A stretch of 64,000 nucleotides of DNA, taken from positions 372,001-436,000 of the forward strand of contig JABYQN010000013.1 in assembly GCA_022606135.1 (NCBI GenBank), given 5' to 3'. Within the stretch, counting starts at the first letter, position 1; each line of letters starts with the position of its first letter. Shown here piece by piece: positions 23,190 through 37,107 of this stretch. The notes beneath the pieces are model-generated. The model did no database searches. It saw only the letters and a list, made by a program, of their open reading frames with translations, and was not told the origin of the DNA. The position numbers and the translations under genes were made by a program. This DNA is from Fomes fomentarius. Its lineage: Eukaryota; Basidiomycota; Agaricomycetes; Polyporales; Polyporaceae.

Positions 23190-26100
23190 ATGATGCCCGC
23201 AAGGCGTGCCTCCGCGGGTCATAACATCGCCAATAGTTCTCGTGTTCACAGGAGCAATGGATCGAACCATAGCATATCGGCCCAATCTCCTATCATCCCA
23301 CACTCTAACATCCCATATGCCTCCTCTACCAATATCCCCGCGTCTCCCCAACAAAAAGTAGTACAAGTGCTCATAAACAGGCTCAAAAACAAGGTACGCA
23401 CTTCCCATGATTTATCTGCATACATTTTGCTGCGGGGTATATACCTGATCCATAATATGCCCGCATAGCTTCCATGTAACTCAGGAATCTCGCTCACGGA
23501 GCTGGAGGCGGATGATGCGATGCAGCAGACGGTGGAAGCTTTGGTGGACTTGTCCCGGGAATCGCTAGATATGATATCGCTAGCACTGACAGAGCAGCTG
23601 GATAAGCTTGCAAAGGTGCGTGGTCTCACAATGCGATTCTAGACATGATCTCAAGCGTCTCGTAGCAAATCGAGAGCGCAGGGTTTCGCGGCATCGACAT
23701 CCTCCAGTCGCAGCTATTCCTCCTGAAGGTCCTTTCCCTTGCCATGGCATCCCGCTGGGGATCGCGTACCGAAGAGACAAGACCAAACTCTCCCGGAAGC
23801 AAGCGTGGGGCTGGATCAAAACCCGCAACCCCAGACACATCGGCCCCTCCCTCGGGACGAGGGCGCCACGCATCCACAGAACAACTATCAACTACCGCCG
23901 CTCTAGTCGAGCCGCCCGCCCTTGACGACAACTGTGCGCGATACATAATCAGTGTCATGGTTCTCCTTCTCCGGCAGGCTGCGCCGCGGAAACACCGTCT
24001 GACATCGGCGGCAAGCATGAGCTTCGATGCGTCATTTCAGGACTTCGAGTCTGTCGAGTCTCATGAGTTCAGTGCGACGGACGACAGCCTCGTCACCCTC
24101 CCGCCACCCATCGTCTCGGGGGCGGCGCCGCGGCCAATGAACCGCGCGAAGCATCCGTCTACCACTTCCCTCAACTCTACTGGAGCGAACAGCTCGATCT
24201 CCAGCCGTCTGCCGCAACATTCTTCCACGTATGAGAAGACGTCGTTCCTGGTCGCGAAGTCGGTGTTATCACTGCATTCTTCCATCGCAAAGTACACTGG
24301 TCGGATAGTGTACCATCTGTCGGCCTCGAATTGGTCGGTCGTCCTGAGCAGAATTCGGCAACGGATACACAGTCTCGCTAACTCGGCAGAACCCGACCCT
24401 GATACTGTTGACCTTCAGCTCATTACTCACAGTGCGCTCGATCGAGCGAAGCTCGTGCAGTCATTACAAGGTATGGTCTGTCACTCACCGTGATAGCGTG
24501 GGCACAGACTGAACGTATCGTAGAGCTGTCGTCGTTGCTCATGAACCTAAAGAAAGATGCCCAGATCCCCGTCTCTATCGCCCTTCGGACAGCAATCTGG
24601 AACTGGATCGAGCTCTGTCCAGACGAATACAACGAAGCTCTCCAACAACATCGCCGTCTCGAAGGTGCACCCGAGCGCGTTTTTGATCTGCTGTTTGACT
24701 TGCAGGAGAACTCGAGAGACAAAGCTGGTGCATGGCCGACGCTTGCTGTGCTGCTCTGCATAAGCCACGACCGCTTAAAGGGAGAGTTTGAGAATGCGCT
24801 TGGCCAAAAGGGCCCTTACCGTAAAGTGAGTTAACGATGATCTTGCCTCATTACACGCTAAGCTGACTGACTCTTCCAAGCAGGACCGCAATGTTATTGA
24901 CTTGTTCATGCGGAATTTGCCCTATGCGTCGAAGTATTCTGACGTTGCGATCGTTTGCGCGGTTGACATCTGCAGAGCGGCTTCGAGAGTTCGCCCGCAG
25001 CCCGACAGCGAGAACGAGGCGCCGCTCATCTCAACAGCCTTCGATATTGCACATGAGCTCAAGGTCTGCTTTACGAGCATCCACGATACTAGTAATGTTG
25101 TCCTAGAACACTAACTCCCTGCGTCGTTATAGGTGACTCTGCTGAAGTGGACGAAGGACCGTCCGTTCTGGGAGTGCCCGGACGATATTGACGTTGCAAT
25201 GTTGGCGGATGTCATGGCAGCGCTCTACCGTTTCCTTCCTGAGGAAGAGTCTATTCCCATATTCCAACAGTGTGTTGAGCCCGAGCGCTCCGAGGCTGTG
25301 AAGATCTGCGCCGTCAAAGCCTGTCTCACGCTCATCGTTGACGTGAGTACATTGCGACCCATATTCGTACTCGCTTTGAAGCCATTCGTTCGCAGGGATG
25401 GAAGCTTCCGTGGCAGCGGTCCATGGTCCCCCTCAAGGCGAAACTAAAAGACCGCCTCAACCAAATATTCTACGTGGGTCTCTCCCTAACCACTTTGCGT
25501 GCTGACAAATGTACTAACCACGCACCACAGAGCGTCTACACTCGACGAAGCGAGATGGACGCGAACGGCGCGTCGCGCAAGGTCAACCTCCGGCCACGGG
25601 CGAAGCGGTATACTTCAGAGACCCTGCCTGACCGTGATTTACTCATACTTGGGTTGTTGACTGTGTGGCGAGCGGACATATGGTGGTACCACGATTGCCT
25701 GACGGAAGACGTTGTCAGCGGCATCTTCGGGTCTTGCGTCAGCATCTACGTGTCCCCTGCAGATCCTGCTGTCCGATGGTCACTCGGTCGGACGTTCCGC
25801 TACTTCATCGAATCTGTGGTGCAGTGTCCGATAGACAACCCGAAGTGGCCCCTTCTTTTGAAGTGGGTTACAGAAGTTGGGTGCGTGGGACTGCCTTCCT
25901 GTGATATGGAGCATCGGAGTTGAGATGAGAATGTCTAGCCCGGCGGTTTTGTCTTCGGTCTCGAACCTGCTCCTCAACGCGCGGACGGACCTCCAGACTC
26001 AGCGCATGCTCATGTCACAAGCGTACGAGATCATGCATCTGTTTGCCACCCATCATAACCAGGTATGTTTCCGTTTCATGGACCTTCCCAAGCCCCTCAC

Positions 26101-29100
26101 TGAACCCGTCGTAAGGGTACCCAACTCCGGGAGGCGTTACGTCTCGCTCCGATGCGCGTAGCCGCTTTCGCACTTGCTGAGATAGCTTTTCTTGTATCTT
26201 TATCGTCCGCGGATGGGGTGGTATCCCTTACGGCGTGCAACTGTCTGCGGTTGCTCGCGCAAGCAGAGCGGCAACCCGATGCACCCCAGGCATCTGGGCT
26301 CAACGAAGAAGAGGTTCTCAAGCGCCATCCGATCTACGAGCAACTCGGCGACCCGAAGGTGTCGATGATCGGTGCGTAGGCCTTGCATTCATATCAAGAG
26401 AAAGGACAACCAATTGACATTTTGCAGGCCGAGTTGGGCACCAGAAGCGAGTCAGGAAACTCACGCGTCTGCTGACGTCGCCGTCTGCGATCCATGCCGC
26501 GGTCTGGCAGGAGCTGTACTTCCGGTGGTGTGCGCTGACGGAGATGTCCATTCGGGGAACACTCGAGCATACAGCAGACGGATTCGATCAAGGCGCTGCT
26601 CCCGTAGGCGATAAGGCACTTGGGCCAGATGTGAGTGAACACTCGCGCGTCCATCTTCGGAGCTGACATCGTCGAACTTCGTCATATTACCAGGAGCGAC
26701 AAGCACAGTGGCAGAACCTGACGCTGTTCTTGTCCTCGTTCGGAGCGGCGTGCGCGAGGGACACGCATGACGCCTCTGCCTTGACTAGACTCATTCCTCC
26801 CTCGATCATACCGGATGGCTGCCGTGTGCTACGCGACCCGTCGGACTTGTTGCTCAACTTCTTGACAGAGACGGTCAATTTACTCGTCAACGATCTTCCA
26901 CAGGTGCGAGATGTTGCACGAGAAGCGCTGAGCAACGAGGCGAGCCATCGCTTGCATGGCCGCATTGTCAAGCAGCTTGACGAGTAGGTTCTTCGCACAC
27001 ATCCATCGCTGAGCACGGTGCTGAAGCTGCCGTTAGCGTCATTCGCATGGTCACGGACGACGAGAACGTCAACTATCCGATCCTGGTCGTCTTCCTCGAT
27101 CAGTTCATCGCGATCTTGAAGGTTCTTTCGGAGAACGTACACAGCCTCGCAGAAGACCTCCGCGTGATCGACATCCCAACGACACTCTACACCTTGGCTA
27201 CATTCATCAATCGTGTCGAGGACACAGACGCAGCGTCTGTTCGACTCAAAGTGAAGTTCTGCGCGCTGTGCACGAGCGTGTTCAGTCGGACGGAACCGGT
27301 GATGATGCGCAACAAGGAGAGTAATATGCGCCAGAGCATAGCGGACATCATAGTTGACTGGGTCCAGGACGTCCATGAGGATGGGCAGGTGTCGATGGTG
27401 CAGCACGAGCTGAATGTCTCTGTCCTGAAGGCTGCTGTTACGCTGTTTGACCGCCTCCAGCTTGAGCCGTCGGACGGTACGACGGGCGAGGACGTTGCGC
27501 ATGCGGTGTCGCGGTTGTTCATCCGTTATGCAAACTTCCTTGTGAAGACGTGGGAGATCACGAGATACGATGGCAACGTAAGTAGGACCGTTATCTTCCT
27601 GGAACACAGAACACTTACGTGCTCGTTTAGTCGAAAGACGATGGCATCTCAGAGCAGTCGTCTATGTCTAAGGTCCGTCATTGTATCGCGTCAAGACTCA
27701 TTTGCGTACGATACTAACGTGTGGATAGATCCGCATCCAGCAGCGCGACGGCGAGCTCAGGGAATTGCTCATCAGCGGGCTGTCGTCCCTCGTCAGTGCG
27801 AACACCGAGTGCGGTGTCAAGCACTGTCTCACTCTGGCATACGACCCCGATCCCACTAAGCGCATGATCTTCGCGCATGCCTTCATTCGGGTGCTCAAGG
27901 AGGGTATCAAATTTACGCCGTACGAGGAGGCCCCAGTCGTGGTCAAGCAGAGTCGTCTTTGCGAGGTGGGTACCTCTCAATCCTTTGGCTGTGCGAACCA
28001 CGATGTTGACGTGGACTTAGCTTGTGAAAGGACCGGACGTGAGTCATCTCTATGACTGCCTTCCTGTTGGAAACTATACTGACGGAAACTATACTGATGG
28101 CTGCACAGATGGCCTTGGCGCTTGCCATCTGTGAGATCTGTCCTCCTAATGAGGTGGATGCGATGAATGCAGTGCTGTTGAACCTTTTCGACACTCGGTC
28201 GTCGCTCATGAACTTGCTGAAGACGATGATCGATCTCGAGATCCAGAAGACAGGTGCGCGTCTAGTCATAAGTCACCAGGTAGTATACTTAGTCCGTTTG
28301 CAGAGAGCGACACTGCCCTGTTCCGTAGTAACTCGACCTGCACACGGTTCCTCTCCGCTTTCGCCAGAGTGTATGGGTATAACTACCTCAGGTCGTTGAT
28401 CGTTCCCCTCGTGAAGAGCGTCACCTCCATGCCTGCCGGCCAAGGATATGAACTTGACTCCGCCAAGGTGTCCAGGGAGGAACTCCTGCAGAACAAGGAG
28501 ACTGTAGAGTTCATTACTGCGAAGTTCTTGGAGATCATCTCTTCGTCGATCCCTGCGCTTCCTTCGTAAGTCCCTTCGGCCTCATTGAGACTATTAAGCT
28601 TACCTTGATGTAGAATTATTCGGGAGATCTGCGCTCATATTGCGAAGGCTGTGTACGTATTGTTGACACTTGTCTCTACTTAGAATGTCACTGATCTAAA
28701 GTAGCAACGAGGTCTGGCCGGAAGCAAAGTTTGCCGCCCTTGGCGCGTTCATCTTCCTTCGGTGTGTTCGCCTTCTAGAGTACCGATGTCGTTTTAGCTC
28801 ATTCGTTCCGAAGGTTCATCTCTCCGGCTATCGTCACGCCAGAGACTGTCGATGTTTCTCTTCCACCGGATCCCACCGTTCGCCGTGGTCTCATGGTCAT
28901 CGCGAAGATCATTCAGAACCTTGCCAATAACATCCTGTTCGGCAAGGAAGCTCACATGGTCATTCTGAACGACTTCTTGAAGGATAACATCGTCACGGTC
29001 ACCAAGTTCCTGAGCGAAATTAACGTGAGTAGTGGCAACGGCCCCGCCATTTCGAGGTTGCCTGACCTTGGTATAGAAATTTGTCCCTCCCGGGCCTGAC

Positions 29101-32100
29101 GAAGAAGCGGACGAGTGGCTGGAACGAACATATGACGATACTGACACGATCGTCCTCCACCGGTTTTTCGAGAAGCATGCCGACAAGATTGGCAAGGAGC
29201 TCCTTAGTTCGTCGAAGGTCTCTGCGGAAAAGATGACACCTGAAGCCGAAGCGGCTGCTGCCAATGGGAAGCGCGCCTGGGACGCCTTGTGTGCTGCGCT
29301 GGTTGAGCTTGGGCAGCCTCTGGAGAGCCCGAAGATGTCCACGCTCACCAGTAGGGAACACCGCGAGTATCTCGATCTCATGTCAAGATGTGACCGTCGC
29401 GATACGACAATGGTACAGGAGTTGTTCGTTGAGGGCATCACTCCACAGGTGGGTAATGAAGTCGACAATGTCCATGTCGTCGCTGATAGCGACATTGGCG
29501 CAGAGCTCGAACGCTGTCTTCGTTCTATCCGTGTCCAAGATCGACGTTGAGGTGCTGGACTTGGAGCTACTGCTCTACTACATCTTTAAGGTTAGTCGTC
29601 ATGCTCATCTGACTTGCACGATCGGTAACTCGACGTGTAAAAACAGAACGTGACTTCGCCTACGAACGAAGGTCGCGACTTCGAAGTCATCTTGGACTAC
29701 ACTGGTTTCCCATCTACCTCTCAAGTACCTGCCCAATGGCTCAAATTTGCAACGGAAACTATACCCATTGACATCTGGAGGCGGTTCAGGACCCTACGTC
29801 TCCTCACACCAAACAACTTTGCTCTAAGATACCTTCGTAGATTGTATAATAACCTAACGTCGGGTACGTCGTTCAATCCTCGCTCTTCACGCCTGATTCG
29901 ATGGTTGGTCTTGCAGGTGCAACGGAATCTATGACTATCAGTATCCACACAACTGTTGGCGAACTCCTCAGACAGTACCCAGACGGCCTCACTGCGCCAT
30001 CACTTGGCTATACTGGTAATTGTTCCTCGGTTTAGCATCTTCTAGTCACTGACATGCATCTCAGTCGCGTTGGAGGCGGAGCTTGGCGATGAGTTCGAAG
30101 ATGTGACGATGAGGCAAACACAGCCTATGCGGGTACCTGTCACGATGCGAGTAGCTCAGAGTCATATTCGTATCACAACAGTGAGTCTGCACTTGTGTCG
30201 CGCCTAGGTCCCTCTCATCATGCGTGGTGTTGGCAGACGAAAGCCTTGCCAATCTCCAATCTCCTGTCCTGTAAAGCGACAGAGATCATACCGCTCAGCG
30301 ACATCAACGATGTGTACAATGTGTCGACCGGCCACGACTCTCATGAATTCATCATTCGCAAGATTCGACAAGGGTTGACGTTGTACTTCGCGTCTCCTCA
30401 CCGAGATAGCATAGTCAAGGTATGGTCTGTCCTAAATCCGATAGAGACGAGTCAAGCTCATGAAACTGCGTAGTCCATCCGAGCAGCGAAAGGTCTCATG
30501 CAGGGGCTGCACCTACCCACCGCCGAGAGGCACAAGTTGTCGAATGTCATCACTACTCTTCTCCGGATCGCATTCATGGGGATCACTGCCGAAGAGGAGG
30601 AATACAGGACTGCACCGTTCGAACTTCTTGCAGCTATCTGTACATATCTGGACTTCGAGGGACGGCCAGTAGTTCCTGCCAAAGGTGAGTTCCCATCTAC
30701 CATGATGCTACTTTGTATGTGACGGCAATCCTGTAGGCATCTACTGTATCGGCTACGCCACCACGTTCCTGATTCAAGTCAGTGAAGGGCTGGCATCTCA
30801 TGCCCCACACTTGACGATGGACTTCATCTCAGAGATGGCTGGTTCTATCGGGAAGCTGGACGTTTCATCGCGCGCGAACTCTTTACAGTACTTGGGACCA
30901 TGGATGAAGAACCTTTCCTTATTCACTGACCCATGCAGCAAGTTCTACGAGCCTTCTGGGACTAGGTTCCGCGACTGCATTCGTCTGCTGGTAGACCTCA
31001 CCACAGCGGAGGACGAGTTGTCCAGCTTTGTACACAAGTACATCTGGACGGAGATCAGCAAGTTGGAGACCAGCACTGTCAACATCATCCTCGATGAACT
31101 CATGCGTGCTGCTGTCGATGGCGGTATGGGCTCGGCGCGATGCGAGAGGGTGGCAGAGACCATGAACGCGGTTAGTTCTATCAACGTTCGTGGCCGTCTA
31201 CTAGCTCGTGTACGCAAGGTAAGGACGTGCTCACTCTGTTCAGTCATCGTGCATCTTGAGCAACGTGCCATAGGTTATTGGCAAGACATCTATAAAGCCG
31301 ACAAGGAACCTCGCGGAAAACGTCCACTGGAACGAGATCGCGTGTCTCACCCGCCTCATTTTGGTCGTTGGCAACTCGGCGAAGAACAGCGTCCAGAGCC
31401 AGCTCTTTGTCCCGGAGGTCATGCACCTAGTAACCCTCATCGCTGCTACGGGCCAGCTTTACGTTCGCACGACCGTCTATGGCATCGTCACTCATCTACT
31501 TCACTCGCTGTACTCGCTCCGCCTCACTGACGCAACAGCAAGTCCAGAGATCCAGCTCATGATCGATGAGTGCAGTCAACCAGAGGGTCTGAGGCTTTTC
31601 GGACTCAATAAACCCACGCCTACGAGCGACTACGCTCTCTACGAGCCTCCAAGCGGGAAAGCTCTCATCGACGACCTCGAAAACCTCACCAGGTTACTAT
31701 TGCGCGTCATGGAGACTATATCGGGAACGAGAGGTTTGCTCATCACTTTCAATCCTCATCGCACAATTCCTTACACATTGGCAGGTCTCTTGAACGTATG
31801 GCGTGCTCGTTGGATGAGCTTGATCACCTCTTCGGCTTTCCAGTTGTCACCTGCCGTGCAGAGTCGAGCCTTTGTTGCCCTCGGTGTCCTCGCCACCTCC
31901 GATGTCGACGACGATCTACTGTACCAAATGCTTGTCGCCTTCAAGACCGCACTATCACAAGCCAGCGAAACGGACACAACATCCGTCGTTAGTATGCTCC
32001 GATGTATCACGAACGTCGTCCCCGCCACGAACGGCAACTCGCGCTATTTGGCCCAGCTCTTCTGGTTGGCAGTGGCTTTGCTGCAGTCAAGCCACATGGC

Positions 32101-33147
32101 CCTGTACGTCGAGGCCATCCGTCTTCTGCGGGTGACCGTCGAGAACATGGAGGAGCACGGGCATTTCAAGGAACGAGGTGTCACCGCCACCCTCCTGGAC
32201 GGCCGAGTCCCACTCGAGGACATCGCGTGCCAACTCGACCACCTCCTTGGCCTCTCCTTTGACTCGAGCTTCTCATTCTCTCTCGCAGCAACGATTTTCA
32301 AGGGCGTCAGGCACTCCGCGCTCCGGGATGCTGCAGAAGGAGCGCTGCGCAGCTTGCTGAGCATCACCGTGCGTTCCTGCACCGAAGTCGAGCATGCCGA
32401 CGATGGTCCGGGAGCGCCCATATGTCAAGACGTACTTGGATATGTCCTTGCCATGATTCCCATGTCCACGCGCATCCGCAGCTTCCGGCGGCTGCTCGGG
32501 GAGGCGAACGCGGACCCATCGTGGCTGTCGGAGGAGAGTCTCGTGTCACAAGATGAGGATGATCCGGTGTACACGCTGCCGTTCGGGCTCATTGGTTATG
32601 GGGACAGCAACACAGCCCTTCTTGTGACATCGTTCGTGACGGCGATGCTGGCGACTGCGCAAGGAGACGACGTGGAGTCCGCGATTTTGTACAACATCTT
32701 GTCAGATGTCGCGGATGCCTGGCCTGAGATCATAGGAATGGCGTAAGTGCCTTCATTCTTACGGTCCGAGTATAGTGTAGCTAAATGACTTGTGCGCGCA
32801 GATACGACAGCCTGCAAGACAAGGTCAAGGAGACGTTCGCGAACTCGAACAGCCCTACGATCCTCATCGCAGTGTCGAACGTCTTCCGTGTCGCAACACA
32901 CGAGATGGAGCGGGTAGCGCCTCCATCAACATCAACATCACGGCCGCTCGGGACGGGCTCGGCGTCGACGCTGAGCACGGTCGACGAGGGCGTCGCGCAT
33001 GGACCGGGGAGGAGGCACCTGAACGCGTTGGAGGACCAGGGCATGCAGGGCTTGGTGAACAGCTTCCAATTCTTGCCGCTCAACCGGGGCCATGCGACGA
33101 AGATGATCCAGTGGATCTCGGAGCTCGTCATGAAGATGATCGAGTGA
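23190..33147 (+). CDS. IRA: Neurofibromin/IRA-type Ras GTPase-activating protein
   Basis: This is a giant Ras-GAP that accelerates GTP hydrolysis on Ras, the fungal counterpart of NF1 and Ira1/Ira2. About 30 exons joined by short GT-AG introns give roughly 2,700 aa. The helical N-terminal half includes LRTAIWNWIELCP and DLLILGLLTVWRADIWWYHDCL. The GAP domain runs from about 27.7 to 29.1 kb: ALFRSNSTCTRF carries the arginine finger, then EICAHIAKAV, and FLRFISPAIVTPE is the conserved signature across an intron. The Sec14-PH region follows (VFVLSVSKIDVEVLDLELLLYYIFK, split here only by wording; then TKALPISNLL). HEAT-like helices end in ISELVMKMIE. One exon, 28021-28038, is only 18 nt. The intron after it has a duplicated branch-site-like motif. 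Confidence 0.93.
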
Positions 33148-35154
33148 GCGTGCAAGTTTGCGTGATGTATATTGGCCTATTTCGTCTCGAGTGCGTGTTC
33201 TACTGTCCGTTGTTTGTTTACGTCTAGCGTGTCGCTGAGCAGCTTTGTTTGCTTTGCAGGCATTGATTGTCTGTAGTGCATATCCCTACCGCTACCACTA
33301 CCTGTTCATCCTACCCTATTCTCACCGCTATTGTTCCCCGTTCCGCACCCACCACGTACGAGTCCGCATGTCTCATAGCTCACAGTAAGATTTATTGTCC
33401 GGTGCCAGATCGTCCCGCCTCGCTTGCTTGTCCACGTCTTCAGCTGTAGGGCGCCCTCATGCTTGTATATGTATCGTTTCCCCGTCCACGCCCCCCTACG
33501 TTCGGCCTTCACCCACTGATATCTGTTGTTGTGTCGTGTTGGTGTTTGTGTCCCTGCAATTGGCTTGTCGCTGTACATACATGTATGAAATAGAACATAT
33601 CTTCCTCTCCTCGTGGACTCTTACGTGTTCTGTCTGCTTGCTTGACAAGGGTTCTCGAAGCCAATTCCATCCAATTCACCGCCGTCGCCGGGCGTCTTCA
33701 AATTTGACCAATCCTGCAGAAGCTCGCCAATATTCGCGCAAGTGCGCGAACTGCATTGAGAACTATAGGTATGATGTACACAGCGAAGCCTTTCACCCGG
33801 ATCACTGTTTCATGCACCCCGAGCACTCCCTGCATTTAGCGCATTCGTCTTATACAGTCCCACAGATGCTACTCACGAGTAGGTCCAGAGAACGTTAGCT
33901 TCGGGTAAATTTCTTAAACACGGATTGCTCTAAGACTCCGATGGCTGGAGATGGCTAGAGTCTTACTTGTAAACTACGGATACATACTACCTCTAGGCGC
34001 CAAGGTTTCCGGGTCGTTCTCTTGAAGTGCGGTGCACCCTTGAGGCATATTGCCGCATGACTCACAGTTGAACGAGTTAAAGCGTTACAGCCTCTCCTCC
34101 AAGCTGCCTTCGGCAGCTGACCTAGGAAGCCGGGGCCGACACACAGCAGGTGGAAGTTGTGAAACACAGACGACAAGTACTGGCCATATGCAACACATGC
34201 GGCACGAAGGCAAGCACCGGCTTGGTCCTCTGTGCGCAGCAGGGTACCTGACTCGACGCCGCTCGGAGCATGACGTGCGTTCAACAGTCCCAGTCGCAAT
34301 TCTGCATATCCCTCGAGCGTGCCGCACCTCTGCCGCACCCACTTATGAATCGTTCCAGTCGAATGGATCATAGACCATGGTTATCGACCAGGGTGGTAGA
34401 TGATGCCAGTTTCAAACCATTGGTCGTTGCGTTTTGAACATTCGAGTCGAGTCACGTACTATGCCATCCGACCTTGGCAGTGGGTGCAATTATTGTAACT
34501 CAGCCTGGCAGCCTGAGGCAGCGCTGCTCGCATCCCGGTTCTCCCCGATGCTCTACATGATTGGCCGGCATGGCCGAGGCACAGCCATTTTGACGTCGTT
34601 TGTAAGTGAGACCTCCAGATCTCCACACTCCGTGCCGCTCGGAGCTGCGCTTGGCGCGTTTCGGCATGTCTTGACTTCTGTCAGGTGGGTAATTGCTTGG
34701 GGGATGTATTTGGGTAGACTTGAGTGTGGTTGAGAGGTCATTGACCTACAATATCGAAACCGAGGATGGGATTCCGTCAGATATATTGTGAGTATCGTAT
34801 GGTAGGGAGGGTTGACGGTCTTCAAATCAAAAGTGCCGTTTGATAGTAGAGGCAATCGGACGTTGTATAATTGAGTGTTGATCTGGCTAGGAAGTAGCAG
34901 ATGAGCTTGCGGCATACATAGAAGCCGAGCGTACCAGGGAAAACGGAGAAGCGGCAAAGACAGGGCGTGCGAGGAGCTGCGGAAAGGGTGGGAGGCTCGT
35001 CGAGATCTAGACGAGATGTGGCTGCGCAGGTTGCAGCTGACTCTCGCTCTCACCATCTACATATAAGACCGCGCCCGTTGTGAGCTTGTTCACGTCCCCA
35101 CAGATCTCCTGACGGCGAGGACATACCCCAGCAGCGAGAGCAGCACGTATCGCG
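33148..35154. other. 2-kb intergenic interval
   Basis: It holds the 3' flank of the RasGAP gene and the promoter of the stomatin gene. The start of 33.2-33.6 kb is pyrimidine-rich. Open frames near 34.1-34.4 and 34.6-35.1 kb show no recognisable protein character. Confidence 0.45.
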
Positions 35155-37107
35155 ATGAGCAACTACGACAGCAAGTACCGTCCTCCGAGCGACTCTTCGC
35201 GTGAGAACGTGGTCGACCACCACGCACCCAATGGTGAGCCGCCCGCATCCTATTACATGACCCCACACCATGGCCAGGGCTGTGTGCTCAGGCTTCCCTC
35301 CTCCCCTCCTCTCTACGCCAGCCTCGAGCACTCATCATGTCCGACGACCCGGTTGATCATACAGTCACAGACGACTATCCCCCAGGCCCGAGCAAGTCTG
35401 TAGCGAAGAAGCCTAGCGGGGAGCATGTCATCAAGGTCCAACCGCTTAAGCGCAGTGAGATGCAGGTGCGTTTCATCGGACACTCGGCTCAATCTTGCTC
35501 TTATCCTCGGTGCGTCATTGTAACAGCCGTCCTATGCTCAAGACCTTGGAACGGGAGAGGTCTGTACTCCGTCTCTCCCCATTTACATTCATGACTGAAG
35601 GGGGGCTCAGGTTACCCATGGCATCTACGGTTCGTTGCTCCAAGTGCTCGGCAGCTGTATCGGCCTCTTCGGTGCTGTCCCTTGCTGCCCGTGCCCGAAC
35701 CCATTCAGGGAGGTAAACCAAGGTGCGTTACATTCCTTCTACTGCGTGAGGCATACGAGCCAACCAAGCATACAAGGTGCCGTCGGTCTGGTCCAGCGCT
35801 TCGGAAAGTTCTACAAGTCCGTCGACCCTGGTCTCGTGCAGATCAACGTTTGCACAGAGTCGCTCCGCATCGTCGACGTGAAGATTCAAATCAGCCCCAT
35901 TGGCAGGCAGAAGGTCATCACACGCGACAACGTGGACGTGGAGATGTACGTTCCCACCCTTTTGCACCCGCTTTCAAATCGACAGTCAATGTCTGGACAT
36001 ACTACATGGAGCACTCCACCCTCCATGCGATCACAGCTGGTCTCCAATTCCCCCAATTCAAATAACTGGGTCTTCTTTTCCCTCAGCAGACCTATGCTGC
36101 AGCTGCAGAGATTCATATCGCCACCAATTGTCATAGGCTGAGTGCGCTTTGCACTATCCAAGGCGGGAAACCGAGATAGATGAGGACTGGCACACGACTT
36201 GGCTTATGGTTTCCGGTGACAGATTTCTGGGTTCACAGTGCATAGCACTGTATCGTACTGCTTTCCCCCTTTCCAGCCCGTGCATATATCGTTCACTCTA
36301 CGCATATATGCACTGGAATGCGAGTAGGGTCAGCTACGTGCCAGTCCCTGGGGATGTATAACTCTAGCTCCCTTCAGCGGGGGGCGAAAGGCAATTGGGG
36401 ATAAAGCTATACTAGAACTGGGTAGTAGATCCTCTGCCAGTGACTGTTGAATTGCATTCGGCTGCCCGTTATTATTGTGTTCCCCTTCTAGTTCCCGCTG
36501 ACGCGTAAACTTCGTCTTCAGTGACTCAGTCATCTACTTCCAAATTACGAACCCCTACCGTGCCGCATTCGGCATCTCCGACCTACGACAGGCACTCATC
36601 GAGCGATCGCAGACCACGCTCCGACACGTTGTCGGTGCACGCATGGTGCAGTCCGTCGTGACCGAGCGCGAGGCCATCGCGTTCGAGATCGCCGAGATCG
36701 TTGGCGACGTCGCAGACAAGTGGGGTGTCTCGATCGAGGGCATCCTCATCAAGGACATCATCTTCTCCCCCGAGGTCTCCGCCTCGCTCTCGTCCGCCGC
36801 GCAGCAGAAGCGCATCGGAGAGTCCAAGGTCATCGCCGCCCGCGCCGAGGTCGACGCGGCGCGCCTCATGCGCCAGGCGGCGGACATCCTCGCGAGCCCC
36901 GCGGCGATGCAGATCCGGCAGCTCGAGGCGCTGCAGAGCATGGCGAAGAGCGCGAACAGCAAGGTCGTGTTCGTGCCGATGAACTTGCAGAGCGACGTCG
37001 TGGGCCAGGTGACGCAGCAGATCCAGGCGTCTGGCTCGGGGCTGGAGAATGGGGTAGGGGAGGGCGTCTCGCGCGTTGGTCTGCTGAACAGCGTGGAGCA
37101 CATCTGA
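35155..37107 (+). CDS. Stomatin-like band 7/SPFH membrane protein
   Basis: SPFH proteins scaffold membrane microdomains. The start at 35155 opens MSNYDSKYRP. An in-frame ATG at 35337 inside the first intron is an alternative start. After a hydrophilic N-terminus, the segment GSLLQVLGSCIGLFGAVPCCPCPNPF gives a membrane hairpin with a Cys cluster fit for palmitoylation. The band 7 domain follows: GAVGLVQRFGKFYKSVDPGLV, RQKVITRDNVDVE, then after a 576-nt intron IYFQITNPYRAAF, QTTLRHVVG, WGVSIEGILIKDI and RIGESKVIAARAEVDAARL. The Gln-rich C-terminus ends LLNSVEHI. The order and length fit fungal stomatins. Localisation (plasma membrane or mitochondrial) is not decided by the sequence. Confidence 0.9.
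35946..36521 (+). other. Unusually long intron in the stomatin gene
   Basis: The donor gtacgt follows GTGGAGAT and the acceptor cttcag precedes TGACTCAGTC. Joining these restores NVDVE-I-DSVIYF, the conserved band 7 strand. At 576 nt the intron is about ten times longer than its neighbours. No internal exon, snoRNA box pair or transposon ends were recognised. Confidence 0.75.

Noticed and set aside
34050..34373. Overlapping open frames on both strands near 34.2 kb
   Set aside because: No codon bias or motif; probably chance in GC-rich intergenic DNA.
34553..35056. 167-codon minus-strand frame
   Set aside because: It lies in the promoter of the stomatin gene and its composition is not protein-like.
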